Origin: Prochlorococcus sp. AG-355-P16
Lineage (GTDB): Bacteria > Cyanobacteriota > Cyanobacteriia > PCC-6307 > Cyanobiaceae
Length of the DNA: 64,000 nucleotides
Reading direction: 5' to 3'
Assembly: GCA_003278525.1 (NCBI GenBank)
Contig: QCEQ01000002.1
Location: forward strand, 62,001 to 126,000
The position numbers and the translations under genes were made by a program. Each line of letters starts with the position of its first letter. Positions within the stretch are counted from its first letter, which is position 1. Below are positions 10,862 to 19,927 of this stretch, one piece after another. Below the pieces are notes generated by a model. The model was not told the origin of the DNA. It saw nothing but the letters and a program-made list of their open reading frames with translations, and made no database searches.

Positions 10862-11580
10862 TAAGATTCATCAATTAAATTGGAAATTTTTTTTATAGTA
10901 TTTCTTTTGAATTCATCATCGGCCCAGTCTCCTAAAAAATTTTCTCTTAGTCCTGCGCTTGCAATTATAGTGTGTGTACCTTTTAATATTACCCCCTTAG
11001 AATTATCTTCTTTTCTTGCTTTCAGACAAGAAAATAATTTATCTGTTTGATCTAATTCGTCAGAGTTGAATTTGATAAGGAAGTTATTTTTTTGATTATA
11101 TGTTTTTTCAATTAATTGCAAAGTTCTTTCAGGGCTTGGGCTAAATTCACTATTAAATTCTAGTTTTTTAGAAATTTGTTTCAATAAAGGAATTGATTTG
11201 TTAGCGCTGAAGTTGTTAAAACTAATTGATATGAACTTTTCGCAATTTCTTCCACCATCAGGGGAGATTAAATGAAGTTTACAGCCTAGACTATGACCAA
11301 TCCTTATTGAAGGAATTGATGCTCCTATCCTCTTGGATAAAGATATTCGGCAATTTTTGAAATCCCTCCATGCTTTTATAGCAAGTTGTTGGTGATCAAA
11401 TTGTGGAGTGTATTTATATGCATGTACTGCATAGTTTTTACTAATTAAACTCTCTATGAATCTTCTATAAGTTAAATCTGGTTTAGAAGCTAAATAACTT
11501 CCACCAATAAATTCAACAATTTTTTTAGGATTTGAAGGCCAATAACAAAAATTGTTAAATTGATATTTTGTAAAAGTCAT
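10858..11580 (-). CDS. DUF1350 family protein, alpha/beta-hydrolase-like
   Basis: This 240-residue protein matches DUF1350, a family shared by cyanobacteria and plastids. It looks like an alpha/beta hydrolase: [13 protein letters not shown]-like N-terminal strand (written here as [13 protein letters not shown]) and [14 protein letters not shown] with a serine in a nucleophile-elbow position. GTHTIIAS near the C terminus could supply a histidine. No substrate is known to me. No signal peptide is seen. Its stop overlaps acs by four bases; the 117-bp upstream gap is shared with the divergent exonuclease gene. Confidence 0.75.
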   Translation of the reverse strand: MTFTKYQFNNFCYWPSNPKKIVEFIGGSYLASKPDLTYRRFIESLISKNYAVHAYKYTPQFDHQQLAIKAWRDFKNCRISLSKRIGASIPSIRIGHSLGCKLHLISPDGGRNCEKFISISFNNFSANKSIPLLKQISKKLEFNSEFSPSPERTLQLIEKTYNQKNNFLIKFNSDELDQTDKLFSCLKARKEDNSKGVILKGTHTIIASAGLRENFLGDWADDEFKRNTIKKISNLIDESY

Positions 11581-11697
11581 CTTTCATAAACTAAAAGTGT
11601 TTTAAAAATTATTTTTTAACCATTTTTCTTAATTTATATTAATTTAAGAGAAATTTTGATTAAATGCGTCAATATAAATGAGAGTGTTTTCAGCTAA

Positions 11698-12477
11698 TTG
11701 GAACTATTTAATAAAAAAGAATTAAATCAATTGGATATTCTTCAAGATCAAGTTATCAGTTATCCAGCTGAAGAGAGTGTTGCTAATAGTAGTAAAAAAA
11801 TTGAAAAAATTTTAATTCTTGATACTGAAACAACAGGTTTAGACGAAAATAAAGATGAAGTGATAGAGATAGGTTGTATTTTGTTTGATGTATCTTTTAA
11901 ATGCGTGCTATCACAAGTTTCTTTTTTATTCCCAGTTAACAATAATGAAGCCGAACATGTTAATGGTATATCTGCTGAAGTAACTAATATTTCTCAACCA
12001 TGGGAAGATGGATTGAACTTCTTTTTGAAACTAGTAGATTATTCCGATTTCATTGTTGCGCATAATGTAGAGTTTGATAAGAAATGGTTTGGGAAAGGAA
12101 GACTGCCAAAAATTAATAAAAAATGGATTTGTAGTTTAGAGGATATTAATTGGTCTTTTCAAAAATCACTAAAAATAAGACCATCAGTAACTGATCTAGC
12201 CCTTTCTTTTTCAATACCAGTTTGGAATTTACATAGAGCTTTATCTGATTGCTTTTACATATCTGAGGTCTTCAAAAAATGCGACAACTTAGAGGAACTT
12301 TTACTTAAAGCTACTGAACCTAGGTTTTTATACAAGGCTTTGGTTAGTTACGAAGATAGGTCTTTAGCTAAAAATGCTGGGTTCAGATGGAATAATCCTG
12401 TGCAAGGAGCTTGGTCAAGAAAATTAACTACTGATGAGGCAAAAAATCTTGATTTTAGAGTAGAGATTTTGAATTAA
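11698..12477 (+). CDS. DEDDh 3'-5' exonuclease (DnaQ-like)
   Basis: The protein carries an RNase T/DNA polymerase III epsilon-type exonuclease domain (about 36-200): LILDTETTGLDE gives D42 and E44, FIVAHNVEFD the third acidic residue, and NLHRALSDCFYISE the final histidine and aspartate. About 50 C-terminal residues (ALVSYEDRSLAKNAGFRWN) form an extra piece that resembles a small domain seen after some exonucleases. It could be a proofreading subunit or a repair/RNA nuclease; a separate epsilon subunit cannot be ruled out. The start is TTG. Confidence 0.82.
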   Translation: MELFNKKELNQLDILQDQVISYPAEESVANSSKKIEKILILDTETTGLDENKDEVIEIGCILFDVSFKCVLSQVSFLFPVNNNEAEHVNGISAEVTNISQPWEDGLNFFLKLVDYSDFIVAHNVEFDKKWFGKGRLPKINKKWICSLEDINWSFQKSLKIRPSVTDLALSFSIPVWNLHRALSDCFYISEVFKKCDNLEELLLKATEPRFLYKALVSYEDRSLAKNAGFRWNNPVQGAWSRKLTTDEAKNLDFRVEILN

Positions 12478-12508
12478 TACTGAATAAATATTTTGACTAG
12501 GTAAATAT

Positions 12509-12931
12509 TTAGTGCATCTTACAAGGCATCCATTTATTACCCATTTTATGTGCTCCAATACTTCCGTATTTTGAGGCAGCTTCTTCAGCCTCTTGTTTAG
12601 TGTTAAATAAATCTGAAATCATATTTTTCTTATTTGAATTTGAAATTTGTTTGGAATGATTATGATGGTTGTTTTGAGAATTAGGCGAATACTCCCATAT
12701 TCCCATAGTAGTAACACCGGCAGAGATAATTCCCATCCCAACTACTGATAAATTGACTATTCCCATTGCTACTGCACCAAAAGAAAATACACCCATTGGT
12801 ACTACCCCAATACTTATTACTCCCATTGGCACTATTCCTATTGAAACTATACCAAGAGGTGCTATTCCAAAAGCAATTTTTTTTGGTTTTGTACCACAAT
12901 GCTGATTCTCTTTACTTTTATTAATTCCCAA
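12509..12931 (-). CDS. Glycine/hydrophobic pentad-repeat protein with DUF3721-like tail
   Basis: The 140-residue protein has a short polar start (1-21), then twelve tandem pentads at 22-81 of the form G-[IV]-x-x-[LIMF], for example [20 protein letters not shown]. No charged residue occurs from 22 to 79. A His/Asn/Ser-rich linker (82-103) follows, and the tail ends in [15 protein letters not shown], which I recall as the DUF3721 pattern of marine cyanobacteria. The pentads could form a beta-helix or lie in a membrane. No function is known. It is divergent from hisS with a short gap. Confidence 0.7.
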   Translation of the reverse strand: MGINKSKENQHCGTKPKKIAFGIAPLGIVSIGIVPMGVISIGVVPMGVFSFGAVAMGIVNLSVVGMGIISAGVTTMGIWEYSPNSQNNHHNHSKQISNSNKKNMISDLFNTKQEAEEAASKYGSIGAHKMGNKWMPCKMH

Positions 12932-13029
12932 TAGTTTTTCAAAATGTTAAATTAAAATTGTCTCACAAAATAACCAATCAAAGATTAATTTCTAGAGGAA
13001 TTAAAAATTTTGAATTATTTTTTAGAACT

Positions 13030-14310
13030 TTGAATAACTTAAAAAATCTAAGAGGAACAGTAGACTTGTTGCCTGATCAATTAATAAAGTGGCAAAACGT
13101 TGAGAAAATTGTATTGCAACAGCTTTCAAGAGCATCCATCAAAGAAATAAGAACACCAATATTGGAAATGACCGAATTATTTATAAGAGGAATTGGTGAA
13201 GGAACAGATGTTGTCAGTAAGGAAATGTATACATTTCTTGATAGGGGGGAGAGATCCTGTACTCTCAGACCCGAAGGAACAGCCTCAGTTGCACGAGCGT
13301 TAATACAAAATGGAATATCGTCTAATCCTCTTCAAAAACTTTGGTACATGGGTCCTATGTTTCGATATGAAAGACCTCAAGCAGGCAGACAAAGACAGTT
13401 TCATCAGTTAGGCGTTGAGTTTATAGGGCATGATTCAGTTAGAAGTGATGTTGAAATTATTGCTTTAGCCTGGGATATCTTAGGAAAATTAGGAATAAAA
13501 GAACTCAATCTTGAAATAAATACTTTAGGTGATACAAATGACAGATCAAATTTTCAAAAATCCTTTTTAAAATGGCTAGAAATAAATAAAGATTTTCTAG
13601 ATTTAGATTCTCAGAATAGGATTACTAAAAACCCTTTAAGGATTTTGGACTCAAAGAATATTCAAACAAAAAAAGTGCTTGAAAATGCACCAAGATTATT
13701 TGATTTTTTGTCTGAAAAAAGTCATAACAGATATTCAGACTTAAAAAAACAATTGGAAGTTTTAAAAATACCTTACGTGGAAAATTTTAATTTAGTAAGA
13801 GGTTTAGATTATTACACCCATACAGCTTTTGAAATCACTAGTGGTGCTTTAGGTTCTCAAGCTACAGTTTGCGGAGGAGGAAGATACGACAATTTAATAA
13901 AACAAATGGGAGGGCCAAATACCCCGGCAATTGGATTTGCAATTGGTCTAGAAAGATTAATTCTACTAGCAGGAAAGGAGCTTGAAGTTCCAAGAAATAC
14001 TGATATTTATATTATTAATCAAGGCTTAATTGCTGAATCATTAGCTTTGGATTTATCTAGAAAATTAAGAAATTATGATTTGATAGTTGAGTTGGATTTA
14101 AGTGGAGCCTCATTTTCTAAACAATTTAAAAAGGCAAATAAACTAAAATCTAAAAGTATTATCGTAATTGGTGATGATGAGGCAGTTAAAGGTGAATTTA
14201 ATATAAGGCTCTTTGATCAATCAGGTAATGGGAACGAAGGAGAGGTTATATCTTTTGAGAATGATATTAAATTAGAAAATTGGATAAACAATAACTTACT
14301 TGTAAAGTGA
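13030..14310 (+). CDS. hisS: Histidyl-tRNA synthetase
   Basis: HisRS charges tRNA-His. Class II motifs are visible: motif 2 region [20 protein letters not shown] with HQLGVEFIG, the histidine-binding [14 protein letters not shown] (HisA signature) and motif 3 [12 protein letters not shown]-terminal anticodon-binding domain follows (about 330-420). The reading frame is open back to a TTG at 12958, but the TTG at 13030 gives the usual N terminus [17 protein letters not shown], so I chose it. The stop overlaps the next small gene by four bases (ATGA). Confidence 0.95.
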   Translation: MNNLKNLRGTVDLLPDQLIKWQNVEKIVLQQLSRASIKEIRTPILEMTELFIRGIGEGTDVVSKEMYTFLDRGERSCTLRPEGTASVARALIQNGISSNPLQKLWYMGPMFRYERPQAGRQRQFHQLGVEFIGHDSVRSDVEIIALAWDILGKLGIKELNLEINTLGDTNDRSNFQKSFLKWLEINKDFLDLDSQNRITKNPLRILDSKNIQTKKVLENAPRLFDFLSEKSHNRYSDLKKQLEVLKIPYVENFNLVRGLDYYTHTAFEITSGALGSQATVCGGGRYDNLIKQMGGPNTPAIGFAIGLERLILLAGKELEVPRNTDIYIINQGLIAESLALDLSRKLRNYDLIVELDLSGASFSKQFKKANKLKSKSIIVIGDDEAVKGEFNIRLFDQSGNGNEGEVISFENDIKLENWINNNLLVK

Positions 14311-14600
14311 TGTTCTTGAAGATAGTGATAATTTTTCTTTTTATAATTATTTTTTTTAATTTAAGGAATTTTCTTAAATTAAATAGAAAACAAAAAGTTT
14401 TTAATTCTAAAAAAGTAACAACTTTCAATAAAAAGAATCTTAATAAGTGGATGAATTTAACTAAAAAAGAAAGATATAACTTAACAAAACAAGATTCTCT
14501 TAATTACATGGATAAAAGAAAAATTTTATTAGACGAAATTAGAAATGAATATAAGAAAATATCTAGAAAAAATTCTGAGGGGAACATTAAGAAAAAATAA
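14307..14600 (+). CDS. Small basic protein with N-terminal membrane anchor
   Basis: I do not recognise this 97-residue protein. Residues 2-20 ([16 protein letters not shown]) form one strong membrane helix; the rest is very basic and hydrophilic and probably faces the cytoplasm, with repeated Lys/Asn and a predicted helical end. The ATG overlaps the hisS stop in ATGA, and the next gene follows after two bases, so it is likely cotranscribed with hisS. The coupling supports a real gene rather than a chance frame. Confidence 0.62.
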   Translation: MMFLKIVIIFLFIIIFFNLRNFLKLNRKQKVFNSKKVTTFNKKNLNKWMNLTKKERYNLTKQDSLNYMDKRKILLDEIRNEYKKISRKNSEGNIKKK

Positions 14601-14602
14601 TT

Positions 14603-14902
14603 ATGGAAAATTACTGGACTTCTAATAAACCTATAAATGGATTAAGACATTTTGTTTTAGTAAATGAGACTAAGGAAAAAGGAAATATTATTTTTTTAAT
14701 GGTTTCAGTCCTTGATTCTGAAATTAACTTAAAAACTACTTATGAAGAATTAATAAATACTGGAAATTGGCAGAAGGGTTGGATCAATCTTTCAAAGCAT
14801 CAATCGATTACAGAAGAATACGATAACTATAAATCCATCAATCGAGGAAAGGGTATCGATGAGATATTCATTAATGAAGATTCTTTATTTAATATTTCTT
14901 AA
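14603..14902 (+). CDS. Hypothetical protein, 99 residues
   Basis: This is an unrecognised soluble protein with alternating strands (HFVLVNETKEKGNIIFLMVSV) and a Trp-rich middle (NWQKGWINLSKH). No signal peptide or membrane segment is seen. It begins two bases after the stop of the preceding anchored protein, so both probably belong to the hisS transcript. A small cyanobacterium-specific family is likely, but no function can be given. Confidence 0.6.
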   Translation: MENYWTSNKPINGLRHFVLVNETKEKGNIIFLMVSVLDSEINLKTTYEELINTGNWQKGWINLSKHQSITEEYDNYKSINRGKGIDEIFINEDSLFNIS

Positions 14903-15049
14903 TTTGATAAAATCTTTCAAATCTCGTTTCTTTGTAAATACTAGGTTTTTTGTGACTTAATAATTATTTAAAAGTTTTACCCCTTTCAAAAAAATAAAAT
15001 TAACGTTATCAAGGATTAATTATATTTACTTAATTCAATGTTAGGGGAT

Positions 15050-15271
15050 ATGTGGAGCTCATCTGAGTTGACCTCTGAAAAACTGGGAATAACTGAAATT
15101 AAACTTTCTTTTTTACGTGAAAATGGAATACTCAAGCCTGGGATTCATTGGAAAAGCTCTCCACTCGGTCAGAAAAAACCTTGGAAACCCAAAGCCCTTT
15201 ACAATGTAAAAATGTGCAGAGAAATAATTAATAAATTTTATTCTGAGGAAAACTATAATATCGCAGCCTAA
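15050..15271 (+). CDS. Small excisionase/MerR-like DNA-binding candidate
   Basis: The 73-residue product begins MWSSSELTSEKLGITEIKLS, which looks like the helix-turn-helix entry of AlpA/excisionase or phage-type winged-helix proteins, followed by FLRENGILKPGIHW and a Trp-Lys-Pro-rich segment. This assignment is by shape only. An ATG at 15038 is in frame, but the ATG at 15050 has an AGGGGAT ribosome site six bases upstream and is preferred. It stands alone with 147 bp of untranslated sequence before it. Confidence 0.5.
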   Translation: MWSSSELTSEKLGITEIKLSFLRENGILKPGIHWKSSPLGQKKPWKPKALYNVKMCREIINKFYSEENYNIAA

Positions 15272-15315
15272 AAAATGATATTATCCTGATTAATTTGGGA
15301 AAACATTTAAAATAT

Positions 15316-15492
15316 TTATTCGATTAGATTCTCATCTTTACACTCAATAAGAGTGTTTTGCAAAGTTGGATATAAGTTAACCATATTTATATATTGTTTC
15401 GATTTTCTGTAAGATTTTGCAGCCTTTTTGTAATGAACTTCAGATTTCATTTCTAGTGAAAATTTTCTAGAAGACTCTTGAGAAGTAGTCAT
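15316..15492 (-). CDS. Possible small basic protein, 58 residues
   Basis: An ATG frame of 58 codons lies in what would otherwise be a 549-bp gap. The product begins MTTSQESSRKFSLEMKSEVH, continues with a Lys/Tyr-rich helix (YKKAAKSYRKSKQY) and ends in a short acidic piece containing one cysteine. It has no membrane segment and matches nothing I know. Sense codon use is ordinary for the window. Its leader would run towards the inverted repeat at 15550. It may be a small real gene or a chance frame. Confidence 0.38.
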   Translation of the reverse strand: MTTSQESSRKFSLEMKSEVHYKKAAKSYRKSKQYINMVNLYPTLQNTLIECKDENLIE

Positions 15493-15820
15493 AATATTAG
15501 ATGTCTTATCTCATATTTAATAATTGTTTGAGTATGAGGCAATAAAAAGGATGTTTTAATGAAACAAAACATCGTTTAATGTCAGCAAAAAGAAATTTAA
15601 TAAAAAAAAATTAAAATTAAAACTCTTTTAAATTGATATGTAATCTATTCTCTAGCAATAACTTTGCTGTTGAAATCTAACTTATTCTAAATTTAATATT
15701 TTTGGGAAATTAATTAATTTTTTTTTCTTAGGATTACTAATTTTTACAATTTTGTTGTGAATTCAACCGTTTGATGAAAATTAAAGTATTCTCAAAACGT
15801 TTAAGCTAATCATTTCCTAA
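15493..15820. promoter_or_regulatory. pcbA upstream region with an 8-bp inverted repeat
   Basis: This 328-bp region has no gene and must carry the pcbA promoter and leader. A perfect inverted repeat GATGTTTT/AAAACATC with an eight-base spacer is at 15550-15573. The rest is AT-rich with runs of A and T and no clear hairpin. I cannot fix a -10 box with confidence. The inverted repeat could be an operator or just a stem in the transcript of the small minus-strand frame. Confidence 0.4.
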
Positions 15821-16879
15821 ATGCAAACCTACGGTAATCCAGATACCACTTACGGGTGGTGGGCTGGAAATTCAGGTGTAGCTAATCGCTCAGGAAAATT
15901 TATCGCTGCTCATGTAGCTCATGCAGGATTAATTGTTTTCTGGGCTGGTGCTTTCACCCTTTTTGAACTTTCACGATTCGATCCTAGTGTTCCTATGGGT
16001 CATCAACCTTTAATTGTTCTTCCACACTTAGCCACTCTAGGAATAGGGTTTGACGCTAATGGCGTTGCTATGGGAGATACTAAACCTGTACTTGCGATAG
16101 CAATCGTTCACTTAGTTTCTTCTATGGTTTTAGCTGCTGGTGGACTTTTACACTCTCTACTTCTTCCAGGAAATTTAGAAGATTCAGATATTGCTAGAGC
16201 AAGAAAATTCAATATTGAATGGGATAATCCTGACAAATTGACATTTATTCTTGGACATCATCTCCTCTTCTTAGGATTTGCAGTTATTGCTTTCGTTGAA
16301 TGGGCCAGAGTCCATGGAATTTATGATCCAGCTATTGGCGCTGTAAGACAAGTTGAATACGAATTAAACTTAGCAAAAATTTGGAATCATCAAACAGACT
16401 TTTTGACTATCGATAGTCTGGAAGAGGTTATGGGCGGTCATGCATTCTTAGCTTTTGTAGAGATTACAGGTGGTGCATGGCATATCGCTACTAAGCAGGT
16501 GGGAGAATTTACTAAGTTCAAAGGTAAAGGTCTCCTATCAGCAGAAGCTGTTCTATCTTGGTCATTAGCAGGTATAGGCTGGATGGCTATTATTGCAGCT
16601 TTCTGGAGTGCAGCAAATACAACTGTTTATCCTGTTGAATATTTTGGTGAACCACTTGAATTGAAGTTTAGTATTTCTCCATATTGGATTGATACTGTTG
16701 ATCTTCCTGATGGTGAGTTTACATCAAGGGCATGGTTAGCAAATGTTCACTACTACTTTGGTTTCTTCTTTATTCAAGGCCACCTTTGGCATGCTCTAAG
16801 AGCATTAGGCTTTGATTTCAAGAGAGTTACAAATGCTATTAGTAATATTGATAGTGCCACAATTACTCTTAAGGATTAA
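15821..16879 (+). CDS. pcbA: Chlorophyll a/b-binding light-harvesting antenna protein Pcb
   Basis: Pcb is the divinyl-chlorophyll a/b antenna of Prochlorococcus, related to IsiA and CP43, in the thylakoid membrane. The 352-residue length and six-helix layout fit. The N terminus [20 protein letters not shown] is highly typical, followed by conserved histidines in helices ([65 protein letters not shown]) that bind chlorophyll. It is a single gene with its own strong terminator and a long upstream region, which suggests independent, high expression. Confidence 0.97.
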   Translation: MQTYGNPDTTYGWWAGNSGVANRSGKFIAAHVAHAGLIVFWAGAFTLFELSRFDPSVPMGHQPLIVLPHLATLGIGFDANGVAMGDTKPVLAIAIVHLVSSMVLAAGGLLHSLLLPGNLEDSDIARARKFNIEWDNPDKLTFILGHHLLFLGFAVIAFVEWARVHGIYDPAIGAVRQVEYELNLAKIWNHQTDFLTIDSLEEVMGGHAFLAFVEITGGAWHIATKQVGEFTKFKGKGLLSAEAVLSWSLAGIGWMAIIAAFWSAANTTVYPVEYFGEPLELKFSISPYWIDTVDLPDGEFTSRAWLANVHYYFGFFFIQGHLWHALRALGFDFKRVTNAISNIDSATITLKD

Positions 16880-16903
16880 ATTCTCAAGTTAATCATTTAT
16901 ATC

Positions 16904-16930
16904 AAGGGCCCTTTTAAAGGGCCTTTTTTA
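16904..16930 (+). terminator. Rho-independent terminator after pcbA
   Basis: A GC-rich hairpin (GGCCCT/AGGGCC core, extended by flanking A-T and G-T pairs, with a loop of about five bases) lies 24 bp after the pcbA stop and is followed by a run of Ts. It is the clearest terminator in the window and insulates pcbA from the downstream transporter. Confidence 0.92.
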
Positions 16931-16969
16931 TTTGAAAAATTTTGTTTGCTAATTTAGATTTAGAATTAT

Positions 16970-18358
16970 ATGTTTCTGAAATCATTGAATATTTTTTCTC
17001 TGCAGAATAAAGATATTTTTTCAAATTCTCTATTGATAAGTTTTTTGGGATTATTAATTATATTTTTTTTGTTGATTTTTGGGAGGAAATTAAAACTAGC
17101 TGTTCAACTTGAGAGATTTGGATTGCCAATAGCAGTCATATCAGGGATTTTAGGTATATCTATAGGTCCATTTGGAGCAATACATTTTTTGCCAAAAGAA
17201 ACAATCAATGTTTGGAGTAATTTTCCTACACCTCTTTTATCTTTAGTTTTCGCAACTTTAATGATGGGAAGACCTATTCCAAATATAAATGGTTTAGTTA
17301 AACCAATTTTTAATCAATTTCTATTAGCTCTTTCTCTAGGTTTCGGACAATTTTTTGTTGGCGGTCTAGTTGTTAAATATTTTCTACCTCCATCTATGGA
17401 AGCAAACCCTCTCATGGGATGTCTAATAGAGGTTGGTTTTGAGGGTGGTCATGGAGCTGCATCAATAATCGGTGAAAGTTTTAATAAACTCGGTTTCCCA
17501 AATGGTTTAGATCTTGGTTTGGCTATGGCAACAATGGGTTTATTATCCTCTTCAATATTGGGGAGCATATTTATCTTTATTGGTAGAACTTTAGGCCTTT
17601 CAGATACTGAAGAAATTCTTGAACGAGAAGATACTCTAAATGGAAAAAATAAGATTAAAATTTTTGCAGATTTAAGAATTTTTATAATAAATCTTGGATT
17701 CTCTGGTTTGGCAATTTCTTTTGGTGTTTTGCTTCTTAAATTTTTAAGGTATATTTCAATTTCTTTTGGTGATTTTTCGAGGGAAATTATTTTTTCACTA
17801 CCAGTATTTCCTTTTATCCTTATAGGTTCGCTCCTTATTAGATATATTTTAGAAAAAACCAAAAATACAGAATTTATTTCAAATATTCTGCAAAGGGAGA
17901 TTGGTATTTTATCAACAGACTTATTGATTTTTACAGCTATGGCCAGTTTAGATATTGCAGTTGTTTTTGATAATTGGATACTTATTTTAGTGTTTACTAT
18001 TTTCGGTTTATTTTGGAATTTAATCTGCATTGCTTATTTCGCATACTTTATTTTTGATGATTATTGGTTTGAAAAAAGTTTGATAGAGTTTGGTAATTCC
18101 ACTGGTGTAGTAGCTTCTGGGTTACTTCTTTTAAGGCTTGCAGATCCTAAAAATATTTCTAAGACTTTACCAATTTTTACATCAAAACAGCTATTTGCTC
18201 AATTAATTCTTTCTGGGGGACTGTTCACAGTTCTTGCACCATTAATGATTTCTAAAATTGGGTTAGATTATTGGACAGAAATTTGTGCCTTAATTACATT
18301 CGCAATTCTCTCTATCGCATTGATTTTTAACAAAGTAGAGATGAAAAAGTTTCAATAA
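16970..18358 (+). CDS. Sodium/glutamate symporter-like carrier (GltS family)
   Basis: This 462-residue membrane protein has about eleven hydrophobic segments. The reentrant-loop motif EVGFEGGHGAASIIGESF near residue 150 and the second-half GNSTGVVASGLLLLRLADP near 380 match the internally repeated layout of the GltS family of sodium-driven glutamate carriers. The substrate here is not proven; amino acids or another anion are possible. It follows the pcbA terminator, so it should have its own promoter. It is not similar to the bicarbonate carrier SbtA by eye. Confidence 0.72.
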   Translation: MFLKSLNIFSLQNKDIFSNSLLISFLGLLIIFFLLIFGRKLKLAVQLERFGLPIAVISGILGISIGPFGAIHFLPKETINVWSNFPTPLLSLVFATLMMGRPIPNINGLVKPIFNQFLLALSLGFGQFFVGGLVVKYFLPPSMEANPLMGCLIEVGFEGGHGAASIIGESFNKLGFPNGLDLGLAMATMGLLSSSILGSIFIFIGRTLGLSDTEEILEREDTLNGKNKIKIFADLRIFIINLGFSGLAISFGVLLLKFLRYISISFGDFSREIIFSLPVFPFILIGSLLIRYILEKTKNTEFISNILQREIGILSTDLLIFTAMASLDIAVVFDNWILILVFTIFGLFWNLICIAYFAYFIFDDYWFEKSLIEFGNSTGVVASGLLLLRLADPKNISKTLPIFTSKQLFAQLILSGGLFTVLAPLMISKIGLDYWTEICALITFAILSIALIFNKVEMKKFQ

Positions 18359-18396
18359 AAACCCTAGAATAGTAAAAAGCCTAAATTTTTATTTTA

Positions 18397-18654
18397 ATGT
18401 CATATACACCCTACGATATTCCACCTCAAGAAAATAAAGGTAAGTGGTTTAGGAGTCATTTACTTGGAAGGGAAATCGAACTTGGTGAATTGTATAGTCT
18501 TGGATCAAATGATTTAGATTTGCTTATGGCGGAGACTGCAGAAATCAGAAGCGATCTTGATTTTAAGGAAAAAAATATAGGCAAATTTAGGACCGCAGGA
18601 TATTTTTTGGAGTTAGCAAGAATAATTGAGAAAAGGAAGTTGTTAGAAAGTTAA
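18397..18654 (+). CDS. Conserved small cyanobacterial protein of unknown function
   Basis: The 85-residue soluble protein starts MSYTPYDIPPQENKGKWFRS and continues with a charged helical part (AETAEIRSDLDFKEKNIGKF) and FLELARIIEKRKL. I recall similar hypothetical proteins in picocyanobacteria but no function. It starts 38 bp after the GltS-like gene and may be cotranscribed. Its stop overlaps the convergent GST gene in TTAA. Confidence 0.62.
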   Translation: MSYTPYDIPPQENKGKWFRSHLLGREIELGELYSLGSNDLDLLMAETAEIRSDLDFKEKNIGKFRTAGYFLELARIIEKRKLLES

Positions 18655-19310
18655 TTTGATGGGAAATAATTCTTCCTAGAATTTTGTTCCCATAATTCGT
18701 ATTTATACATTAACGACTTAAATTCTCTATTTTTTTCAAACGAATCTAACCAGTTTTTTATTGAGGATTCAAAATAATTTGTTCTTTTTTGACTTTCACA
18801 AGCGATTCTAAATTGTCTTACAAAAGGCCAAATAGACCAATCGGCGATTGTTGGGCTATCTCCAAAAAAGTATTTTTTTTCGGCAAGAAGTTCGTTCCAT
18901 CTCTTTATAAATTTAATCGCATTTGTGAAATGAAATTCTTCATCACTATCTTTATATCTTGTGGCATATTTAAATCGATCTAAATGATATTTGAATTCGT
19001 TATCGTTTTCATTAATTATTTCTAAAATATCTTCCTTTTTGTTCTTAGGAAAATAAAGTAATTTGATGTTTTCCTTTTTTGATTCTGAAAGAGCCCACAG
19101 GATGATTTCAAGACTTTCTTCAATAACTTCACTATTTTTTTTTATAAGAATTGGAACCGTTTTCGTCTTTGAATTATTTAAAAAATCTAGAGGTTTATTT
19201 TTTAAATCAATTTCTCTTATCTCTACTTTTATTTCGCAAATTAACAGGGCCCATCTTGCACGAATTGCATATGGACATCTTCGAAATGAATATAAAATAT
19301 CGTTTTTCAT
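18651..19310 (-). CDS. Glutathione S-transferase family protein
   Basis: The N-terminal thioredoxin fold shows ILYSFRRCPYAIRARWAL with a cysteine in the active-site position, KTVPILI as the cis-proline segment and EESLEIILWAL for glutathione contact. The C-terminal half (about 90-219) is helical with FGDSPTIADWSIWPFVRQF, a normal GST N-capping box region. The Cys form suggests a reductase or lyase-like GST. The substrate is unknown. Confidence 0.85.
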   Translation of the reverse strand: MKNDILYSFRRCPYAIRARWALLICEIKVEIREIDLKNKPLDFLNNSKTKTVPILIKKNSEVIEESLEIILWALSESKKENIKLLYFPKNKKEDILEIINENDNEFKYHLDRFKYATRYKDSDEEFHFTNAIKFIKRWNELLAEKKYFFGDSPTIADWSIWPFVRQFRIACESQKRTNYFESSIKNWLDSFEKNREFKSLMYKYELWEQNSRKNYFPSN

Positions 19311-19384
19311 ATTGTAAAAACTTTTAATTTCCTTAATTCTTTTAGTATTATCTAAGTAGGATTGATATTAATTTTACAACGCAA

Positions 19385-19927
19385 ATGTCGGGATATGTTT
19401 ACCTTATTAGAGTAGGAGACCTTTATAGGATTGGGAAAACGGATAATCTAGAAAAGAAAATTAAAAAATTAAAGCCAGATGAATTATTAACATCAATTAT
19501 GACTAAGGAGCCAGAAACTCTTGAAGCAAGATTACTAAGAAAATATAAGTCGCAAAGAATTCCTGAAACTGGCTATTTAAAGCTTTCTAAAAGACAAATT
19601 AGAGAATGTAAAAAGCAATTTGAATTAAAGGGTGCCTTACCTCACACTTTAGATGCTGAAGTTTCCATAACTCTATTTGCATCTTTTTTATTGTTTTCAT
19701 TAAGTTCTTTTATTTTTAATTATTTAAATTTTGGGTTTGTAAAATCTATATCTTATTCTTTCGGAATGGCATCTCTACCAATGCTTATATTATTTATTAC
19801 AGGTAGTTTTGGAGGATACTTTTCTGAAGATTTATCTCTTTTTTCATTATTAACTAATCGAATAAAAGGTTTATTTATTGCAATTGCAATGCTTTCCATG
19901 GCTTACTTAATTTTCAATTTAGGTTAA
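19385..19927 (+). CDS. GIY-YIG-like (T5orf172/MUG113) domain fused to a membrane domain
   Basis: Residues 1-80 look like the T5orf172/MUG113 branch of the GIY-YIG nucleases: GYVYLIRVGDLYRIGKTDN, then LEARLLRKYKSQRIPETGYL with a glutamate at the usual catalytic place. From about 95 to 180 there are three hydrophobic segments (ITLFASFLLFSLSSFIF, ASLPMLILFITGSFGGYF, GLFIAIAMLSMAYLIF). A nuclease-type head tethered to the membrane is unusual, and binding without cutting is possible. The stop overlaps the convergent SDR gene by four bases. Confidence 0.68.
   Translation: MSGYVYLIRVGDLYRIGKTDNLEKKIKKLKPDELLTSIMTKEPETLEARLLRKYKSQRIPETGYLKLSKRQIRECKKQFELKGALPHTLDAEVSITLFASFLLFSLSSFIFNYLNFGFVKSISYSFGMASLPMLILFITGSFGGYFSEDLSLFSLLTNRIKGLFIAIAMLSMAYLIFNLG

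Noticed and set aside
12681-12899. 72-codon frame inside the pentad-repeat gene
   Set aside because: It is the shifted reading of the repetitive DNA, giving a Trp/Asn/Ser-rich low-complexity peptide.
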